Made by a program: the position numbers and the translations under genes
Shown: positions 1 to 8,913 of the stretch, piece after piece
How positions within the stretch are numbered: the stretch's first letter is position 1
Layout: each line of letters starts with the position of its first letter
Notes under the pieces: generated by a model
Databases searched by the model: none
The model's input: the letters and a program-made list of their open reading frames with translations, nothing else
Told to the model about the DNA's origin: nothing
Origin: WHTK01 sp965197795
GTDB lineage: Bacteria > Chloroflexota > Dehalococcoidia > DSTF01 > WHTK01
Direction of reading: 5' to 3'
Length of the DNA: 64,000 nucleotides
Assembly: GCA_965197795.1 (NCBI GenBank)
Contig: OZ240228.1
Coordinates: 1,364,001 to 1,428,000, forward strand

Positions 1-1026
1 TAGCGGCACGTCGTGCAGGCCCAGCACTTTGACCGGGGTCGAAGGTCCCGCCTCGGTCACCGTCTGGCCGTGGTCGTCGAACATGGCACGGATTTTTCCG
101 CTGGAGTCGCCGGCAATGACGACGTTACCGGTGCGCAGCGTGCCGCGCTGCACCAGCAACGTGGCGACGGGCCCGCGAGTAGTCGTCAGCTCGGCCTCGA
201 CTATGGCGCCGCGAGCGTCGCGATCGGGGTTGGCCTTGAGGTCTTGAATCTCTGAAACCAGGACGATGTTTTCGAGCAGGGTGTCCAAACCTTCACGGGT
301 ACGGGCAGATACCGGCACAGCGGGTACTTCACCGCCGAACGCTTCGACCAGCACGTCGTACTGGGTTAGCTGCTGCAGGACGCGGTTCTGGTCGGCGCCC
401 TCGAGGTCGATCTTGTTGACGGCAACGATCATCGGCACGCCGGCTGCACGCGCGTGGTTGAGCGCCTCGATGGTTTGGGGCATGACGCCGTCATCGGCGG
501 CAACCACTAGGACCGCGATGTCGGTCACCTGCGCTCCGCGGGCCCGCATCGCGGTGAATGCCTCGTGGCCCGGTGTATCAAGGAAGGTGACTTTCTGGTC
601 GTTGACCTCGACCTGATAGGCGCCGATGTGTTGCGTGATGCCGCCAGCCTCGGATTCCGTGACCTGAGTTTCGCGGATCGCATCGAGGATGCTGGTCTTG
701 CCATGGTCGACGTGGCCGAGGATGGTCACTACAGGCGGTCGCTTGACCAGGGATGCCGGGTCTTCCGGCTCCATCGACTCCTCGTCCAGCGACGGGCGCT
801 CGTACGGTACGTCCGCGACGTCAGCGGACTCGGCCTCGGAAGCCTCGAAGCCGAAGTCGCTGGCGACGATAGCGGCGGTGTCGTAGTCGATCACCTGGTT
901 GATGCTGGCCATGACGCCGTTCTTCATCAGCTCTTTGATGATGTCCACGGCGGATACATCGAGCATATCAGCCAGTTCTTTGACCGTTAGCGCCTGCGGC
1001 AGCTGGACTTCCTTACTCGTTACCAA
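1..1026 (-). CDS. infB: Translation initiation factor IF-2, N-terminal part (runs off left edge)
   Basis: GTPase that delivers initiator fMet-tRNA to the 30S subunit. Reading leftwards, the protein opens with a short IF2 N-terminal helical domain (ALTVKELADMLDVS, then IIKELMKNGVMASINQ), an acidic linker, and the G domain with P-loop GHVDHGKTS, switch II DTPGHEAF and NKID. It then enters domain II (EAGPSTPVKVLGLHDVP), where the window ends. The N-terminal extension is much shorter than the E. coli form, as is common outside Proteobacteria. I chose the TTG at 1026, preceded by a purine-rich stretch (GAGAAGAACGAG). A second TTG at 1050 lies directly after an in-frame TGA and has no ribosome site. 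It is the last gene of the proS-nusA-ylxR-infB run and starts about 28 bases after ylxR. Confidence 0.93.
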   Translation of the reverse strand, partial: MVTSKEVQLPQALTVKELADMLDVSAVDIIKELMKNGVMASINQVIDYDTAAIVASDFGFEASEAESADVADVPYERPSLDEESMEPEDPASLVKRPPVVTILGHVDHGKTSILDAIRETQVTESEAGGITQHIGAYQVEVNDQKVTFLDTPGHEAFTAMRARGAQVTDIAVLVVAADDGVMPQTIEALNHARAAGVPMIVAVNKIDLEGADQNRVLQQLTQYDVLVEAFGGEVPAVPVSARTREGLDTLLENIVLVSEIQDLKANPDRDARGAIVEAELTTTRGPVATLLVQRGTLRTGNVVIAGDSSGKIRAMFDDHGQTVTEAGPSTPVKVLGLHDVPL

Positions 1027-1054
1027 GGTCTCGTTCTTCTCGCTTCCCAATCAA

Positions 1055-1339
1055 TCAAGCCGTAACCGCATTAAGCGTCGCGGCGTGTGCGTTTAGTTTC
1101 AGCCGATCGTCGGCCGTGAGCTTCGTTTTGAGGGCGGGTTCGAGGCGATTTCGTTTCAGCGCTTCCTGCCAGCAGGAGAGCTCCGCACAGAGATAAGCGC
1201 CGCGGCCCGGCATTTTCCCGGAAGGGTCGACCGCCACGCCATCCGGCGACCGGACTATCCGGATCAGCCCGGGCTTGTCGCCGGTTGAGCGACAGGCGAC
1301 GCAGGTGCGCTGAGGCTGGCGTCGCTCCGGCTTCGTTAT
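1055..1339 (-). CDS. ylxR: YlxR family nucleic-acid-binding protein with no canonical start codon
   Basis: Small protein always found between nusA and infB. The family motif RTCVACR is followed by IRIVRSPDG and then DPSGKMPGRGAYLC, all in one frame. The problem is the start: between the upstream in-frame TGA (inside the end of nusA) and the CVACR motif the codons are CGA GGA GGA CGC ATA ACG AAG CCG and so on, with no ATG, GTG or TTG. A perfect GAGGAGGA ribosome site (1343-1350) sits just before ATA (1337-1339) and ACG (1334-1336), so I place the start at the ATA, which overlaps the nusA stop. The only conventional in-frame start, a GTG near 1237, would remove the conserved core. An upstream base error is the alternative. 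Confidence 0.75.
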   Translation of the reverse strand: MTKPERRQPQRTCVACRSTGDKPGLIRIVRSPDGVAVDPSGKMPGRGAYLCAELSCWQEALKRNRLEPALKTKLTADDRLKLNAHAATLNAVTA

Positions 1340-2943
1340 GCGTCCTCCTCGTCATCGTTCATGCCAAAGAAATCGAAGTCTTCGCCTTCCAGCGCGGCTT
1401 CGAGTTCCTCCTCGATCTCCTCATCAAGCGAGCGTCGGCCGGCGCCGGCGCCGCCTCGCGTACGGGCTGCGCCGCGTCCGCGGCGAGTGGCGTCCTCCTC
1501 GCGCCCGGCACGGCCTCGAGGACCAGCAGGAGCGCCGCCGCTGCTGATGCGCCGTTTCGGCGCACCGCGTGCCTCGTCAGGCTGGGCTGGGGGCAGCACC
1601 TCGTCGGCGAAGCGGACGGCGCCGGGAGCGCGCTCGGATGCCGGCGGCGCTACCGGCTCGGCCGAGGGCGCCGCTGCCTCGGAAACCGGCTCGGCGATCG
1701 CTGCCTCTTCGGCCGGGGCCTCCGGCGTGGCAGATGGAATAATGGCTGCTGCTGTTGCCTCGGCGGCTGCAGCAGCGGCCGCTTCTTCCTGCGTGATCTC
1801 CTCCCAGATAGGCGTTTCACGCTTGACGTCGGGCTCTGCCGAGATCTGCAGCGACGGCTCTTCCTCGCTCTCCTCTGCGGTCTGGCTCTTGATATCGATG
1901 CGCAATCCGGTCAGCTTTGCGGCAAGGCGGGCGTTCTGACCCTCTTTGCCGATGGCCAGCGAGAGCTGGCGCTCACCGACGATGACCTCGGCCGTGGTGC
2001 CATCCGGCAGGATGCGCACTTCCAGCACCTGCGCCGGGCTGAGCGCGTTGGAGACGAACTGCGAGGGGTCGGGGTCCCACTGGACAACGTCGATGCGCTC
2101 GCCATTGAGTTCGTTGACTACATTCTGGATCCGAATGCCGCGCAGGCCGACGCAGGCGCCGACTGGGTCGATTCCCTCCTGGCGCGAGTAGACGGCTACC
2201 TTGCTGCGGAAGCCCGGTTCGCGGGCGATCGCCTTGATCTCGACGCTGCCGCGGAAGATCTCCGGTACTTCCATCTCGAATAAGCGGCGCAGCAAGTTCT
2301 TATGCGTACGTGAGACGGAAACCTGGGGCCCGCGGTTCGCCTTCTGAACCTCGAGGAGATATACCTTGAGGCGCTGGCCGGGACGGTAGTGCTCGATTCG
2401 AACCTGCTCGCTGGGCGGCAGGACGGCTTCCGTCTTGCCGAGGTCGATGTAGACGTGGCGGGCTTCCAGGCGATGAACGACTCCGGAGATGATGTCGCCT
2501 TCCTTGCCGGAGTACTCCTCGAACACGACCTCGCGCTCGGCTTCGCGCAAGCGCTGCAGGACCACCTGCTTGGCAGTCTGCGCGGCGATGCGGCCGGCGT
2601 TCTGAGGGAAGACCTCGATCTCGATCACGTCGCCAACGTAGGTATTCGGCGCGTGCTCCTTGGCGGCCTTGAGCGGGATCTCTAGCGACTCGTCGGCAAC
2701 GTCCTCTTCGACCTCAACCACGGTCTTGCGGGCGAAAACGCGCATACCACCGTTGGCGCCGTCGATCTTGACGGCGAGCTCGGCTTCGGAGAGGTCATCC
2801 TTCTTGTATGCGGACGCCAGGGCGGCCTCCACCGCTTCGAAGACGACCTCCTTGGGCAAGTTTTTCTCCGCGGCCAGCTGTGTGATGGCCGTGAGGAAGT
2901 CGTTTTTGAGAGCGGTGCTTTCGCTCCGGACTGCGGTGGCCAA
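1336..2943 (-). CDS. nusA: Transcription termination/antitermination factor NusA
   Basis: RNA polymerase-associated factor acting in pausing, termination and antitermination. 535 residues. The N-terminal RNAP-binding domain is followed by an S1 domain (about 140-200, EGDIISGVVHRLEARHVYID) and two KH domains (about 260-290, GLRGIRIQNVVNEL; about 325-350, AIGKEGQNARLAAKL). After residue 360 there is a long low-complexity tail, first Ala/Glu-rich, then Arg/Gly-rich, ending acidic (DDEEDA). The tail is not part of the conserved core and replaces the acidic repeats of the E. coli protein. Start is a TTG at 2943 with AAGGAGA upstream at good spacing. The stop overlaps the proposed ylxR start. rimP, usually upstream of nusA, is absent; proS is upstream instead. 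Confidence 0.95.
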   Translation of the reverse strand: MATAVRSESTALKNDFLTAITQLAAEKNLPKEVVFEAVEAALASAYKKDDLSEAELAVKIDGANGGMRVFARKTVVEVEEDVADESLEIPLKAAKEHAPNTYVGDVIEIEVFPQNAGRIAAQTAKQVVLQRLREAEREVVFEEYSGKEGDIISGVVHRLEARHVYIDLGKTEAVLPPSEQVRIEHYRPGQRLKVYLLEVQKANRGPQVSVSRTHKNLLRRLFEMEVPEIFRGSVEIKAIAREPGFRSKVAVYSRQEGIDPVGACVGLRGIRIQNVVNELNGERIDVVQWDPDPSQFVSNALSPAQVLEVRILPDGTTAEVIVGERQLSLAIGKEGQNARLAAKLTGLRIDIKSQTAEESEEEPSLQISAEPDVKRETPIWEEITQEEAAAAAAAEATAAAIIPSATPEAPAEEAAIAEPVSEAAAPSAEPVAPPASERAPGAVRFADEVLPPAQPDEARGAPKRRISSGGAPAGPRGRAGREEDATRRGRGAARTRGGAGAGRRSLDEEIEEELEAALEGEDFDFFGMNDDEEDA

Positions 2944-3070
2944 AGGTAGTCTCCTTGAAAACGGGCTAACAAAAAGGTGGGTCAGCGCCCACCTCGTAAG
3001 TTGCCTTATTTGGCTTACTCATCGTACCACCGCAGCGCAAGCGCGTATACGGCGCAGGCGCATAGGGAAC

Positions 3071-4480
3071 CTAATACGCTTTTGCCACGATCGCGACCAG
3101 ATCGGGCTCATCCTCGGCTTCTGGGACCTCTCCATCCGGACGCTGTATGCAGCGGATCGTGATGCCGTGCTTCGCCAGCTCGTCCTCACCGTCTTCGCCG
3201 ACCGCAGCGAAAGGTATCCGCGCGAAGCCTTCCTGTGCGGCTTCGATGGCCTGATCGAGCGTTTCAGCGCTCGTTGTCTTGGCGTCGCGCCACGCGGTCG
3301 CCTCGACCAGCATGTCGCGTTGAATCGCTTCCAGGGTGCTTGATACAGCCTGCACCAAGTTATCGAGCGCGACGGGCGCCTTCTCACCGGTGTCGCGGCG
3401 CACGAGGGTGACGTTGCCTGCCGCCAGCTCTCGCGGACCGACCTCGATGCGGACCGGTACGCCCTTGAGCTCCCAGTCTGTCACGCGCCGGCCGTAGCCG
3501 GTGCTGACGTCCGCGTCCAGCTCGGCTCGAATACCCGCGGCGGAGAGCGCGTCCGAAAGCTGGTGTGCCTTGCCGGCCGCATCGGCGTCGTCGCGTACGA
3601 CGATGACGACGGCCTGGATCGGCGCGATAGCCGGCGGCAGGCGTAAGCCGTTCTCATCGCCCTGGGCCATGATCAGCCCGCCGACCATGCGGGTTGAACA
3701 ACCCCAGGAAGTCGTCCAGGCGTACTCTTGGGTTCCGCCCTCGCCCGTATACAGGATGTCGAAGGCTTTCGCGAAGGTCTGGCCGAGCTCGTGGCTCGTA
3801 GCCAGCTGCAGGGCTTTGCCGTCGCGCATCATGCCTTCACACGCTAGCGTGTTAACCGCCCCCGCAAAACGCTCTCGCTTGGTCTTGCGTCCGACGTAGA
3901 CGGGGATCGCGAGGACGCTCCGGAAGAAGTCCTCATACACCTCATGGAGGATGCGAAGGGCATAGGCAGCAGCGTCATTCTGGTCGGCGTGCGCCGTGTG
4001 ACCCTCTTGCCACAGGAACTCGGTGGTGCGAAGGAAGACACGAGGCCTGAGCTCCCAGCGGACGACGTTGGCCCACTGATTGAGCAGCAGCGGCAGGTCG
4101 CGGTAGCTCTGGATCCACTTCGCCATGACCTCGCCGAACAGCGTCTCGCTGGTGGGACGCACGACGACCGGCTCGTCGAGCTCTTTGCCTCCCGCGTGCG
4201 TGACAACTGCCAGTTCCGGGCTGAAACCCTCCACGTGCTCAGCTTCCTTGCTCAGATAGCTCTCCGGGATGAAGAGCGGCAGGTAGACGTTTTGCGCGCC
4301 GGCAAGCTTGATGCGGTCGTCAACCGCTCGCTGCATCCGCTCCCAGATCGCGTAGCCGTAGGGGCGGATGATCATCGTCCCGCGTACCGGGCCGTTGTCG
4401 GCGAGTTCCGCCTTGGCCAGGATGTCCTGGTACCACTGGGGGAAGTCTTCGCTCTGGCTGGCAAGGACCGAACTCGGCAT
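3071..4480 (-). CDS. proS: Prolyl-tRNA synthetase, short archaeal/eukaryotic-like type
   Basis: Charges tRNA-Pro with proline in the cytoplasm. 469 residues, the length of the short class that lacks the editing insertion of E. coli ProS. Class II motifs are visible: motif 2 region RWELRPRVFLRTTEFLWQEG near residue 142, and motif 3 with GGLIMAQGDENGLRLPP near 268. The anticodon-binding domain starts around PIQAVVIVVRDD, and the protein ends in the C-terminal KAY typical of this subtype. Start ATG at 4480. It is the first gene of the proS-nusA-ylxR-infB run; the 127-base gap before nusA holds no gene. Intact. Confidence 0.95.
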   Translation of the reverse strand: MPSSVLASQSEDFPQWYQDILAKAELADNGPVRGTMIIRPYGYAIWERMQRAVDDRIKLAGAQNVYLPLFIPESYLSKEAEHVEGFSPELAVVTHAGGKELDEPVVVRPTSETLFGEVMAKWIQSYRDLPLLLNQWANVVRWELRPRVFLRTTEFLWQEGHTAHADQNDAAAYALRILHEVYEDFFRSVLAIPVYVGRKTKRERFAGAVNTLACEGMMRDGKALQLATSHELGQTFAKAFDILYTGEGGTQEYAWTTSWGCSTRMVGGLIMAQGDENGLRLPPAIAPIQAVVIVVRDDADAAGKAHQLSDALSAAGIRAELDADVSTGYGRRVTDWELKGVPVRIEVGPRELAAGNVTLVRRDTGEKAPVALDNLVQAVSSTLEAIQRDMLVEATAWRDAKTTSAETLDQAIEAAQEGFARIPFAAVGEDGEDELAKHGITIRCIQRPDGEVPEAEDEPDLVAIVAKAY

Positions 4481-4542
4481 CGTGGTTGCAGTCTAGAGCA
4501 AGCGTGGCCTGCGGCGAAGTGCCCCGTCAGCGTCGGCGGCGC

Positions 4543-5457
4543 TCAGGCAGGGAGGACGTTGCGAGCCCGCAGGAACCCGATGGCGCCGGCGACCAAGTGG
4601 TCCGGTTCTTCCTGGTTGATCTCGAGGACGCGAAGGGCGTCTGGCGGCAGCGCGGCGGCCACGTAAGCCCAATCCAGCGTGCCGTTGCCCGGCGCCCGGT
4701 GGTCGTCGAGGCCGGACACGTCGTGCAGGTGGGCGCCTATTGTGCGCGGCGTCAGGGCGGGAAACCAGGCGACGCGGTCGATCATGCCGAGGCGGGCCTG
4801 CACCTCGCAGTGGCCGGTGTCGTAGACGAAGCCTGCTACCTGGTTCTCGTACGGCTGCAATAACTGCAGCGCTTCGTCCGGCAGCGGAATTTCGTGGTAG
4901 CTGAGACGGCTCTCGATGCCGATCGCCACGCCGCGTCGTGAGGCGTACTCGACGAGTGCTTCGAGAGCATGTTGCGCTGTCTCTAGATGCGGCGGAGCGG
5001 CGCGCTCTCGCCATGTTCGTAAGGCTGCACGGGCGGCCTCGATGGCTTCGCCCGTCTCACCGGCCTCGTGCAGCCGCCTGAGCTCGCGTTCCAGATCGCT
5101 ACGGCGGTCGCCGACACCGCCGAGATGGATCACGACGTAGGGCAAGCCTGCGTCGGCCGCGAAGTCGACGCTGCGCAGCGTCTCGGCGATGGCGAGGGCG
5201 CGCTGCGCTTCGTCCGTGGACGCCAGGTTGGCTTCGCCGTTAGTGCGGCCGTCCGGCAGGTCGCGGCGCGGTGTCGGCGCGTGCAGGCTGGAGACCGTGG
5301 GATGTCCCTGGTCCAGAAGCGCACGTAGGCCGGGTTCCTCGGTGGAGTGGGACACCTCAATGGCGTCGTATCCGAAGGCTGCGGCAGCATCGCGGAAGCG
5401 CGCGAGGTCGGCGAAGCGGGGTTGCTGCGCCCACATGGTGGAGAAGGAGACGGTCAT
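4543..5457 (-). CDS. Sugar phosphate isomerase/epimerase family TIM-barrel protein
   Basis: Belongs to the xylose-isomerase-like TIM-barrel/AP-endonuclease-2 superfamily, which binds divalent metals and isomerises sugars or inositols; the substrate cannot be read here. About 304 residues. Visible barrel landmarks are YDAIEVSH, YVVIHLGG, GIESRL, FVYDTGHCEV and GAHLHDVSG, the last four supplying the usual metal-binding Glu, Asp, His and His. I chose the ATG at 5457 (MTVSFSTMW); the open frame extends to a TTG at 5484, and neither has a clear ribosome site. It runs with proS (62 bases apart), but nothing suggests a shared role. Confidence 0.75.
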   Translation of the reverse strand: MTVSFSTMWAQQPRFADLARFRDAAAAFGYDAIEVSHSTEEPGLRALLDQGHPTVSSLHAPTPRRDLPDGRTNGEANLASTDEAQRALAIAETLRSVDFAADAGLPYVVIHLGGVGDRRSDLERELRRLHEAGETGEAIEAARAALRTWRERAAPPHLETAQHALEALVEYASRRGVAIGIESRLSYHEIPLPDEALQLLQPYENQVAGFVYDTGHCEVQARLGMIDRVAWFPALTPRTIGAHLHDVSGLDDHRAPGNGTLDWAYVAAALPPDALRVLEINQEEPDHLVAGAIGFLRARNVLPA

Positions 5458-5579
5458 GCAGTCAGTGTAGAAGGCAAGAGACAAAGACGGCCAGCAATCA
5501 GCTCACCTTACTTAGATCGAGGGGGCGAAGGGCTGAATATCCCGTGTCGGAGGCCAGCTTCTGGTAGGAAGTGTGCGTG

Positions 5580-6200
5580 CTAACGCGTGCTGGCGTCGCC
5601 GAGCTGGTGCAGCACCTCGTAGTGGCGCTGGTCCGGCAGGCCGCGGCCGGACTTCTCGAGCACGCGTCCGATGTATTCGCGGCGATCCTCGTGCCGCCAG
5701 AAGCCGACGGCATCGGCGCGGCTGCGCCAGAACTCGGCCCGGAAATAGTGACCGCTGCGACCCAGCGACTCGTACAGCCGGTACTCCTGGAAACCGCCGG
5801 CGCCCTTGAGCTGCGACACGAGCTCGTCCTCCAGGCTCATCGCCGGTGACTGCCCGCCGATCAGCAGGTTAGCGTAAACGAGAAAACCGGCGCCGCCGCT
5901 CTCGCCCGCCTGCCGTACCTGGTCGAAGTACTCGATGTCCGGCCCCCGCATGAAAAGGTCAGCCGGACGCGTGCGGTTGTACTCCACCATCCATTCGCGC
6001 TGCGATTCGTCGTAGGTCGCCTCGTGCTGGCTCCACAGCCGGAAGGCCAGGTAAGTCGTCTCGTCACCGGTGAACTTCATCCAGTCCGCCGCCACAAACT
6101 CGGGGCTAAGCGAGTGATTTTCATGCAGGCTGCGCACCCGAGTGTCTACCAGGTCCTGCAGGCCGGGTGTCGCGTAATAGGTCTCCTGAAACAGAAACAT
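5580..6200 (-). CDS. Two-domain dimeric alpha/beta-barrel (ABM/NIPSNAP-like) protein
   Basis: 206 residues that appear to hold two ferredoxin-like barrel halves in tandem. The first is about 1-60 (MFLFQETYYATPG, then TTYLAFRLWSQHEATY) and the second about 90-185 (FLVYANLLIG, YRLYESLG, YFRAEFWRSRADAVGFW). Both show the small-monooxygenase pattern in which a strand ends in a residue run such as WRSRAD followed by a helix. The exact function is unknown; relatives act as small oxygenases or as binding proteins in degradative clusters. ATG at 6200 with GGAGGT just upstream gives a secure start. It stands alone, with intergenic space on both sides. Confidence 0.6.
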   Translation of the reverse strand: MFLFQETYYATPGLQDLVDTRVRSLHENHSLSPEFVAADWMKFTGDETTYLAFRLWSQHEATYDESQREWMVEYNRTRPADLFMRGPDIEYFDQVRQAGESGGAGFLVYANLLIGGQSPAMSLEDELVSQLKGAGGFQEYRLYESLGRSGHYFRAEFWRSRADAVGFWRHEDRREYIGRVLEKSGRGLPDQRHYEVLHQLGDASTR

Positions 6201-6243
6201 CGGTTACCTCCTGGAACTGGCGCCGGCCTGGCATCCAGCCTCG

Positions 6244-6534
6244 TCATTCGTCGTCGTGTTTATCCGAGTGGCCCAGATCGCGCTCCGGGGCGATGCGGTC
6301 CCGCAGCCGCTGCTTCAGCTCCGCCATCTCCGGGAAGCGGCGTTCGGCGGCCCGAGACCAAATCGTCTCCCCGTCGAGCCGCACGTCGAAGACGCCGCCT
6401 TTGCCCGGCACGATGGCGACTTCGGCCAGCTCATCGACGAAGGTGGTGAGCAGCTCCTGCGCGGTCCAGCTGGCGCGCATCAGCCAGTGGCACTGGGTGC
6501 AGTATTCGATCTCGAGCCGAGGTGTGCGTGACAT
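6244..6534 (-). CDS. SelT/SelW/SelH-family (Rdx) thioredoxin-fold protein, Cys form
   Basis: About 96 residues. The N-terminal strand EIEYCTQCHWLMRA carries the CxxC redox motif of the Rdx/SelW family (both positions Cys, no selenocysteine). It is followed by FVDELAEVAIVPGKGGVFDVRLDG, which matches the family's G-x-F-x-V-x-x-D-G strand, and a C-terminal helix. Family members are small cytosolic redox proteins of unclear substrate. Start taken as the ATG at 6534 directly before the conserved strand; an upstream in-frame extension to 6573 is not conserved in type. Next to it, on the opposite strand, is a secreted protein with an in-frame TGA, but the CxxC here gives no reason to link the two through selenocysteine. 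Confidence 0.75.
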   Translation of the reverse strand: MSRTPRLEIEYCTQCHWLMRASWTAQELLTTFVDELAEVAIVPGKGGVFDVRLDGETIWSRAAERRFPEMAELKQRLRDRIAPERDLGHSDKHDDE

Positions 6535-6791
6535 CGAGTCAAGTTTAGCGCGGTCAGGGCATCGCTGGCGCACTGTGTGACGAAGGGGCGTCGAAAACCA
6601 CGCCGCTCTGGACGGGCTGGCGGCCTGACACCTCTACGACCTCCGCGCAGGGCCGGCGACGCGGCTCCCGACGCAGTCGCATCGCCGCTGAATCCTCTCA
6701 CCGAATGCATAGATGTCATTCGATTGCATTTGCTTCGTTTGGGTGATAATAATTTCGCCCAATTAGTGACTCAAGTAAGGAGTGGAAAGAA

Positions 6792-7397
6792 TTGAAACGT
6801 CTCGGCCTGTTCGGATTCGTGCTTGGCGTGCTGGTTTTCATCTCTACGATAGGCTTGGCCGCTGCGCATGGCCCGCGGCTCGATTGGGGTGCCGAGCTCA
6901 ACGATGACAACTGCGATGGGGAGCTCGTGATCAACGTGGCACACAAGGTCACGCACGATTTCGACTCGGGTACGGGTGGTAACAACTGAGCGCTGGACGA
7001 TTACAACCGCCAGATTCAGGTGTGGCAGGTCGGAGAGAGTGAGTTTTGCGCGATCGCTTCTTACCACGGCTCCTTCACCACACTCGCTGGCCAAAGTCCC
7101 GGTAACGCGGACGACATCAGCGAAGGCATCAACGGGAAGATGGATGGCGGCTATCGCCTCGCGATCACCGGCGCCAGCCTGAAAGACATGCCCGATCAGC
7201 CTCCCCACAGCAATCTCGGCAAGTACGACTACGGATGCGACGCCGATCCGAGCTGCCCCGGCCAGTTCAATTGGCTTGACATCTACTTCGACGCTTATAG
7301 CTTCCCGTACGACTGGTGGGGTTGGATGTATCACACGCCCAAGAACGGCATTTGGATAAACGCCAGTACTGGCAACGTTGGGGACATTACGGACTAG
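6792..7397 (+). pseudogene. Secreted protein of unknown function interrupted by in-frame TGA
   Basis: Two consecutive open stretches in the same frame, separated only by TGA at 6987-6989. Part one starts at a TTG (AAGGAG ten bases upstream) with a clear signal peptide (RLGLFGFVLGVLVFIS, cleavage near AAAHG) and ends GTGGNN. Part two continues ALDDYNRQIQVWQVGESEFC with many Trp, Gly and paired Cys residues to the real stop at 7395. The combined protein would be about 201 residues and look like one exported domain. A Trp codon (TGG to TGA) is the simplest original. Selenocysteine is not supported: no SECIS-like hairpin directly after the TGA was evident. Function not recognised. Confidence 0.7.
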
Positions 7398-7466
7398 GCT
7401 GATTCACGCTCGGCTTCTTTGGCGGCGCGGATGGCTCAAGCCATTAGCGCCGCCATCTTGTCGCGA

Positions 7467-8756
7467 TCAGGCGGCATCCGTGGCGCGCGCAACGGTCGGT
7501 TGAGGCTGTGGAAGACTGGGCCGGCGGGCGAAGACGAAGAACAAGGACCCCAGGCCGGAGAGGACGGCCAGGATCGTGAAGCCGGCCACGTAGTCGCCGG
7601 TCGTGTCGGCCATGATGCCCGCAACCAGCGGGCCGAAAATCTGACCCAGCACGATGATCGTCGTCGAAATGCCCATGATCGTGCCGAAGTTGCTACGGCC
7701 GAAGTAGTCGGCGCGCATCGCCTGCATCAGAGGCCCACGAATGCCCCAGGCGAGACCGTGCAGGACGGCGAAGGCGCCGATCATCGCGAAGCCGGTGGCA
7801 TAGGTGACAAGCAGCAGGCCCGCCATGTGCATCAGCATGCACGTAGCGGCGATCAGTCGCTTGTCGTAGCGGTCGCCGATCGCGCCGCCGATGACCAACC
7901 CGACGACCTGCATCATGGTCATCAGCGTGACGACGAGCGAGGCGGTACCCACGGAGTAGTCGAGGTCCTCTTTCATGTGCGATATGACGTGCACGCTGAC
8001 CGCCCCGACGACGAGCAGGGCTGAGCCATGCCCGAGCGAGATCAGCCAGAACGCCGGCGTGCGAAGCGCCTCTCGGGTTGTGAAATCGCGTTGCCCGCTC
8101 CCTGTCGGCACGGGCGCGGCATCGGGCTCTTCCTGGGGTTTCGAGCGAATCCCGTCAACGACCTCACCGTAGTCCTCAGGACGGTGGCGCATGACCGAGG
8201 CGAGGGGCATGCCCACGACGATCATGATCACGCCGGAGGCGAAGGCCGTGTTGCGCCAACCGAACTCCTCGAGCGAGAGCGCCACCAGCGGCACGATGAG
8301 GCCGCCGACGGCGAAACCAAGGGACATGAGCGAAAGTACCCGCGAGCGATAGTGCTCGAACCAGTTCACCAGGGCGACGGTGAGCGGGAAGAACGCGCTC
8401 AGAGCAAACCCCAGCGAGATCAGGATGAAAACCGCGTAGTAGGCAGTCAGCGAGTTGACCTGACTGAGCAACATGAAGCCAACGCCGAAGAGGACGAAGC
8501 CGACGCGCATGACGGTGCGTGGGCCGATGCGGTCCATCACAACGCCCTGGAACGGCCCGATAACGCCGCTAATGAGCTGCGTCAGCGAAAAGGCGCCAGA
8601 CAGCGCGGTTCGGCTCCAGGATTTCTGCTCCTGGAGTATGGCCACGTAGGCGCCGTAGGACTGGAAGAGCAGGCCAGCCGTGATCAGCTGGACGCCAAAC
8701 GCGGCGGCAACCATCCAATATCCGTAGAAGACCCGCGATGTGTACCTGCGGATCAT
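7467..8756 (-). CDS. MFS transporter
   Basis: 429 residues with twelve predicted membrane segments, from VFYGYWMVAAAFGVQL at the N-terminus to FTILAVLSGLGSLFFVF. Between segments 2 and 3 is the MFS loop with DRIGPRTVMRVG, repeated in the second half as GDRYDKRLIAA. The N-terminal FYGYW pattern and the central loop with HRPEDYGE place it with the monocarboxylate/oxalate-formate-like MFS carriers, a group repeated twice more in this window near 50 and 53 kb. Likely an uptake carrier for organic acids; the substrate cannot be seen. Start ATG at 8756, stand-alone gene. The frame is intact. Confidence 0.88.
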   Translation of the reverse strand: MIRRYTSRVFYGYWMVAAAFGVQLITAGLLFQSYGAYVAILQEQKSWSRTALSGAFSLTQLISGVIGPFQGVVMDRIGPRTVMRVGFVLFGVGFMLLSQVNSLTAYYAVFILISLGFALSAFFPLTVALVNWFEHYRSRVLSLMSLGFAVGGLIVPLVALSLEEFGWRNTAFASGVIMIVVGMPLASVMRHRPEDYGEVVDGIRSKPQEEPDAAPVPTGSGQRDFTTREALRTPAFWLISLGHGSALLVVGAVSVHVISHMKEDLDYSVGTASLVVTLMTMMQVVGLVIGGAIGDRYDKRLIAATCMLMHMAGLLLVTYATGFAMIGAFAVLHGLAWGIRGPLMQAMRADYFGRSNFGTIMGISTTIIVLGQIFGPLVAGIMADTTGDYVAGFTILAVLSGLGSLFFVFARRPSLPQPQPTVARATDAA

Positions 8757-8913
8757 TGCGCGGCGCTTGACACGATGGACCTCGAGAAGCGAATCAGGAA
8801 AATCGGGACTGCCGTGAGTTTACCAGACCTTGACTGCCAGCCTTATGAAAGGCCGTTTGAGGGTTGCAAAAGGCTAATCGGCTTTTTACTATCGCACTGG
8901 CGGGCAGCTAACA

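Noticed and set aside
1285..2283. Long plus-strand frame opposite nusA
   Set aside because: It is a GC-rich shadow of the nusA codons, Arg/Gly/Leu-rich, without ribosome site or domain. Similar antisense frames opposite proS (2660-3343), the MFS gene (8028-9140) and the MetE-like gene (19671-20534) are rejected for the same reason.
6987..6989. Selenocysteine codon in the exported protein
   Set aside because: No adjacent Cys/Sec redox motif, no evident SECIS hairpin after the TGA, and the neighbouring SelW-like protein uses Cys.
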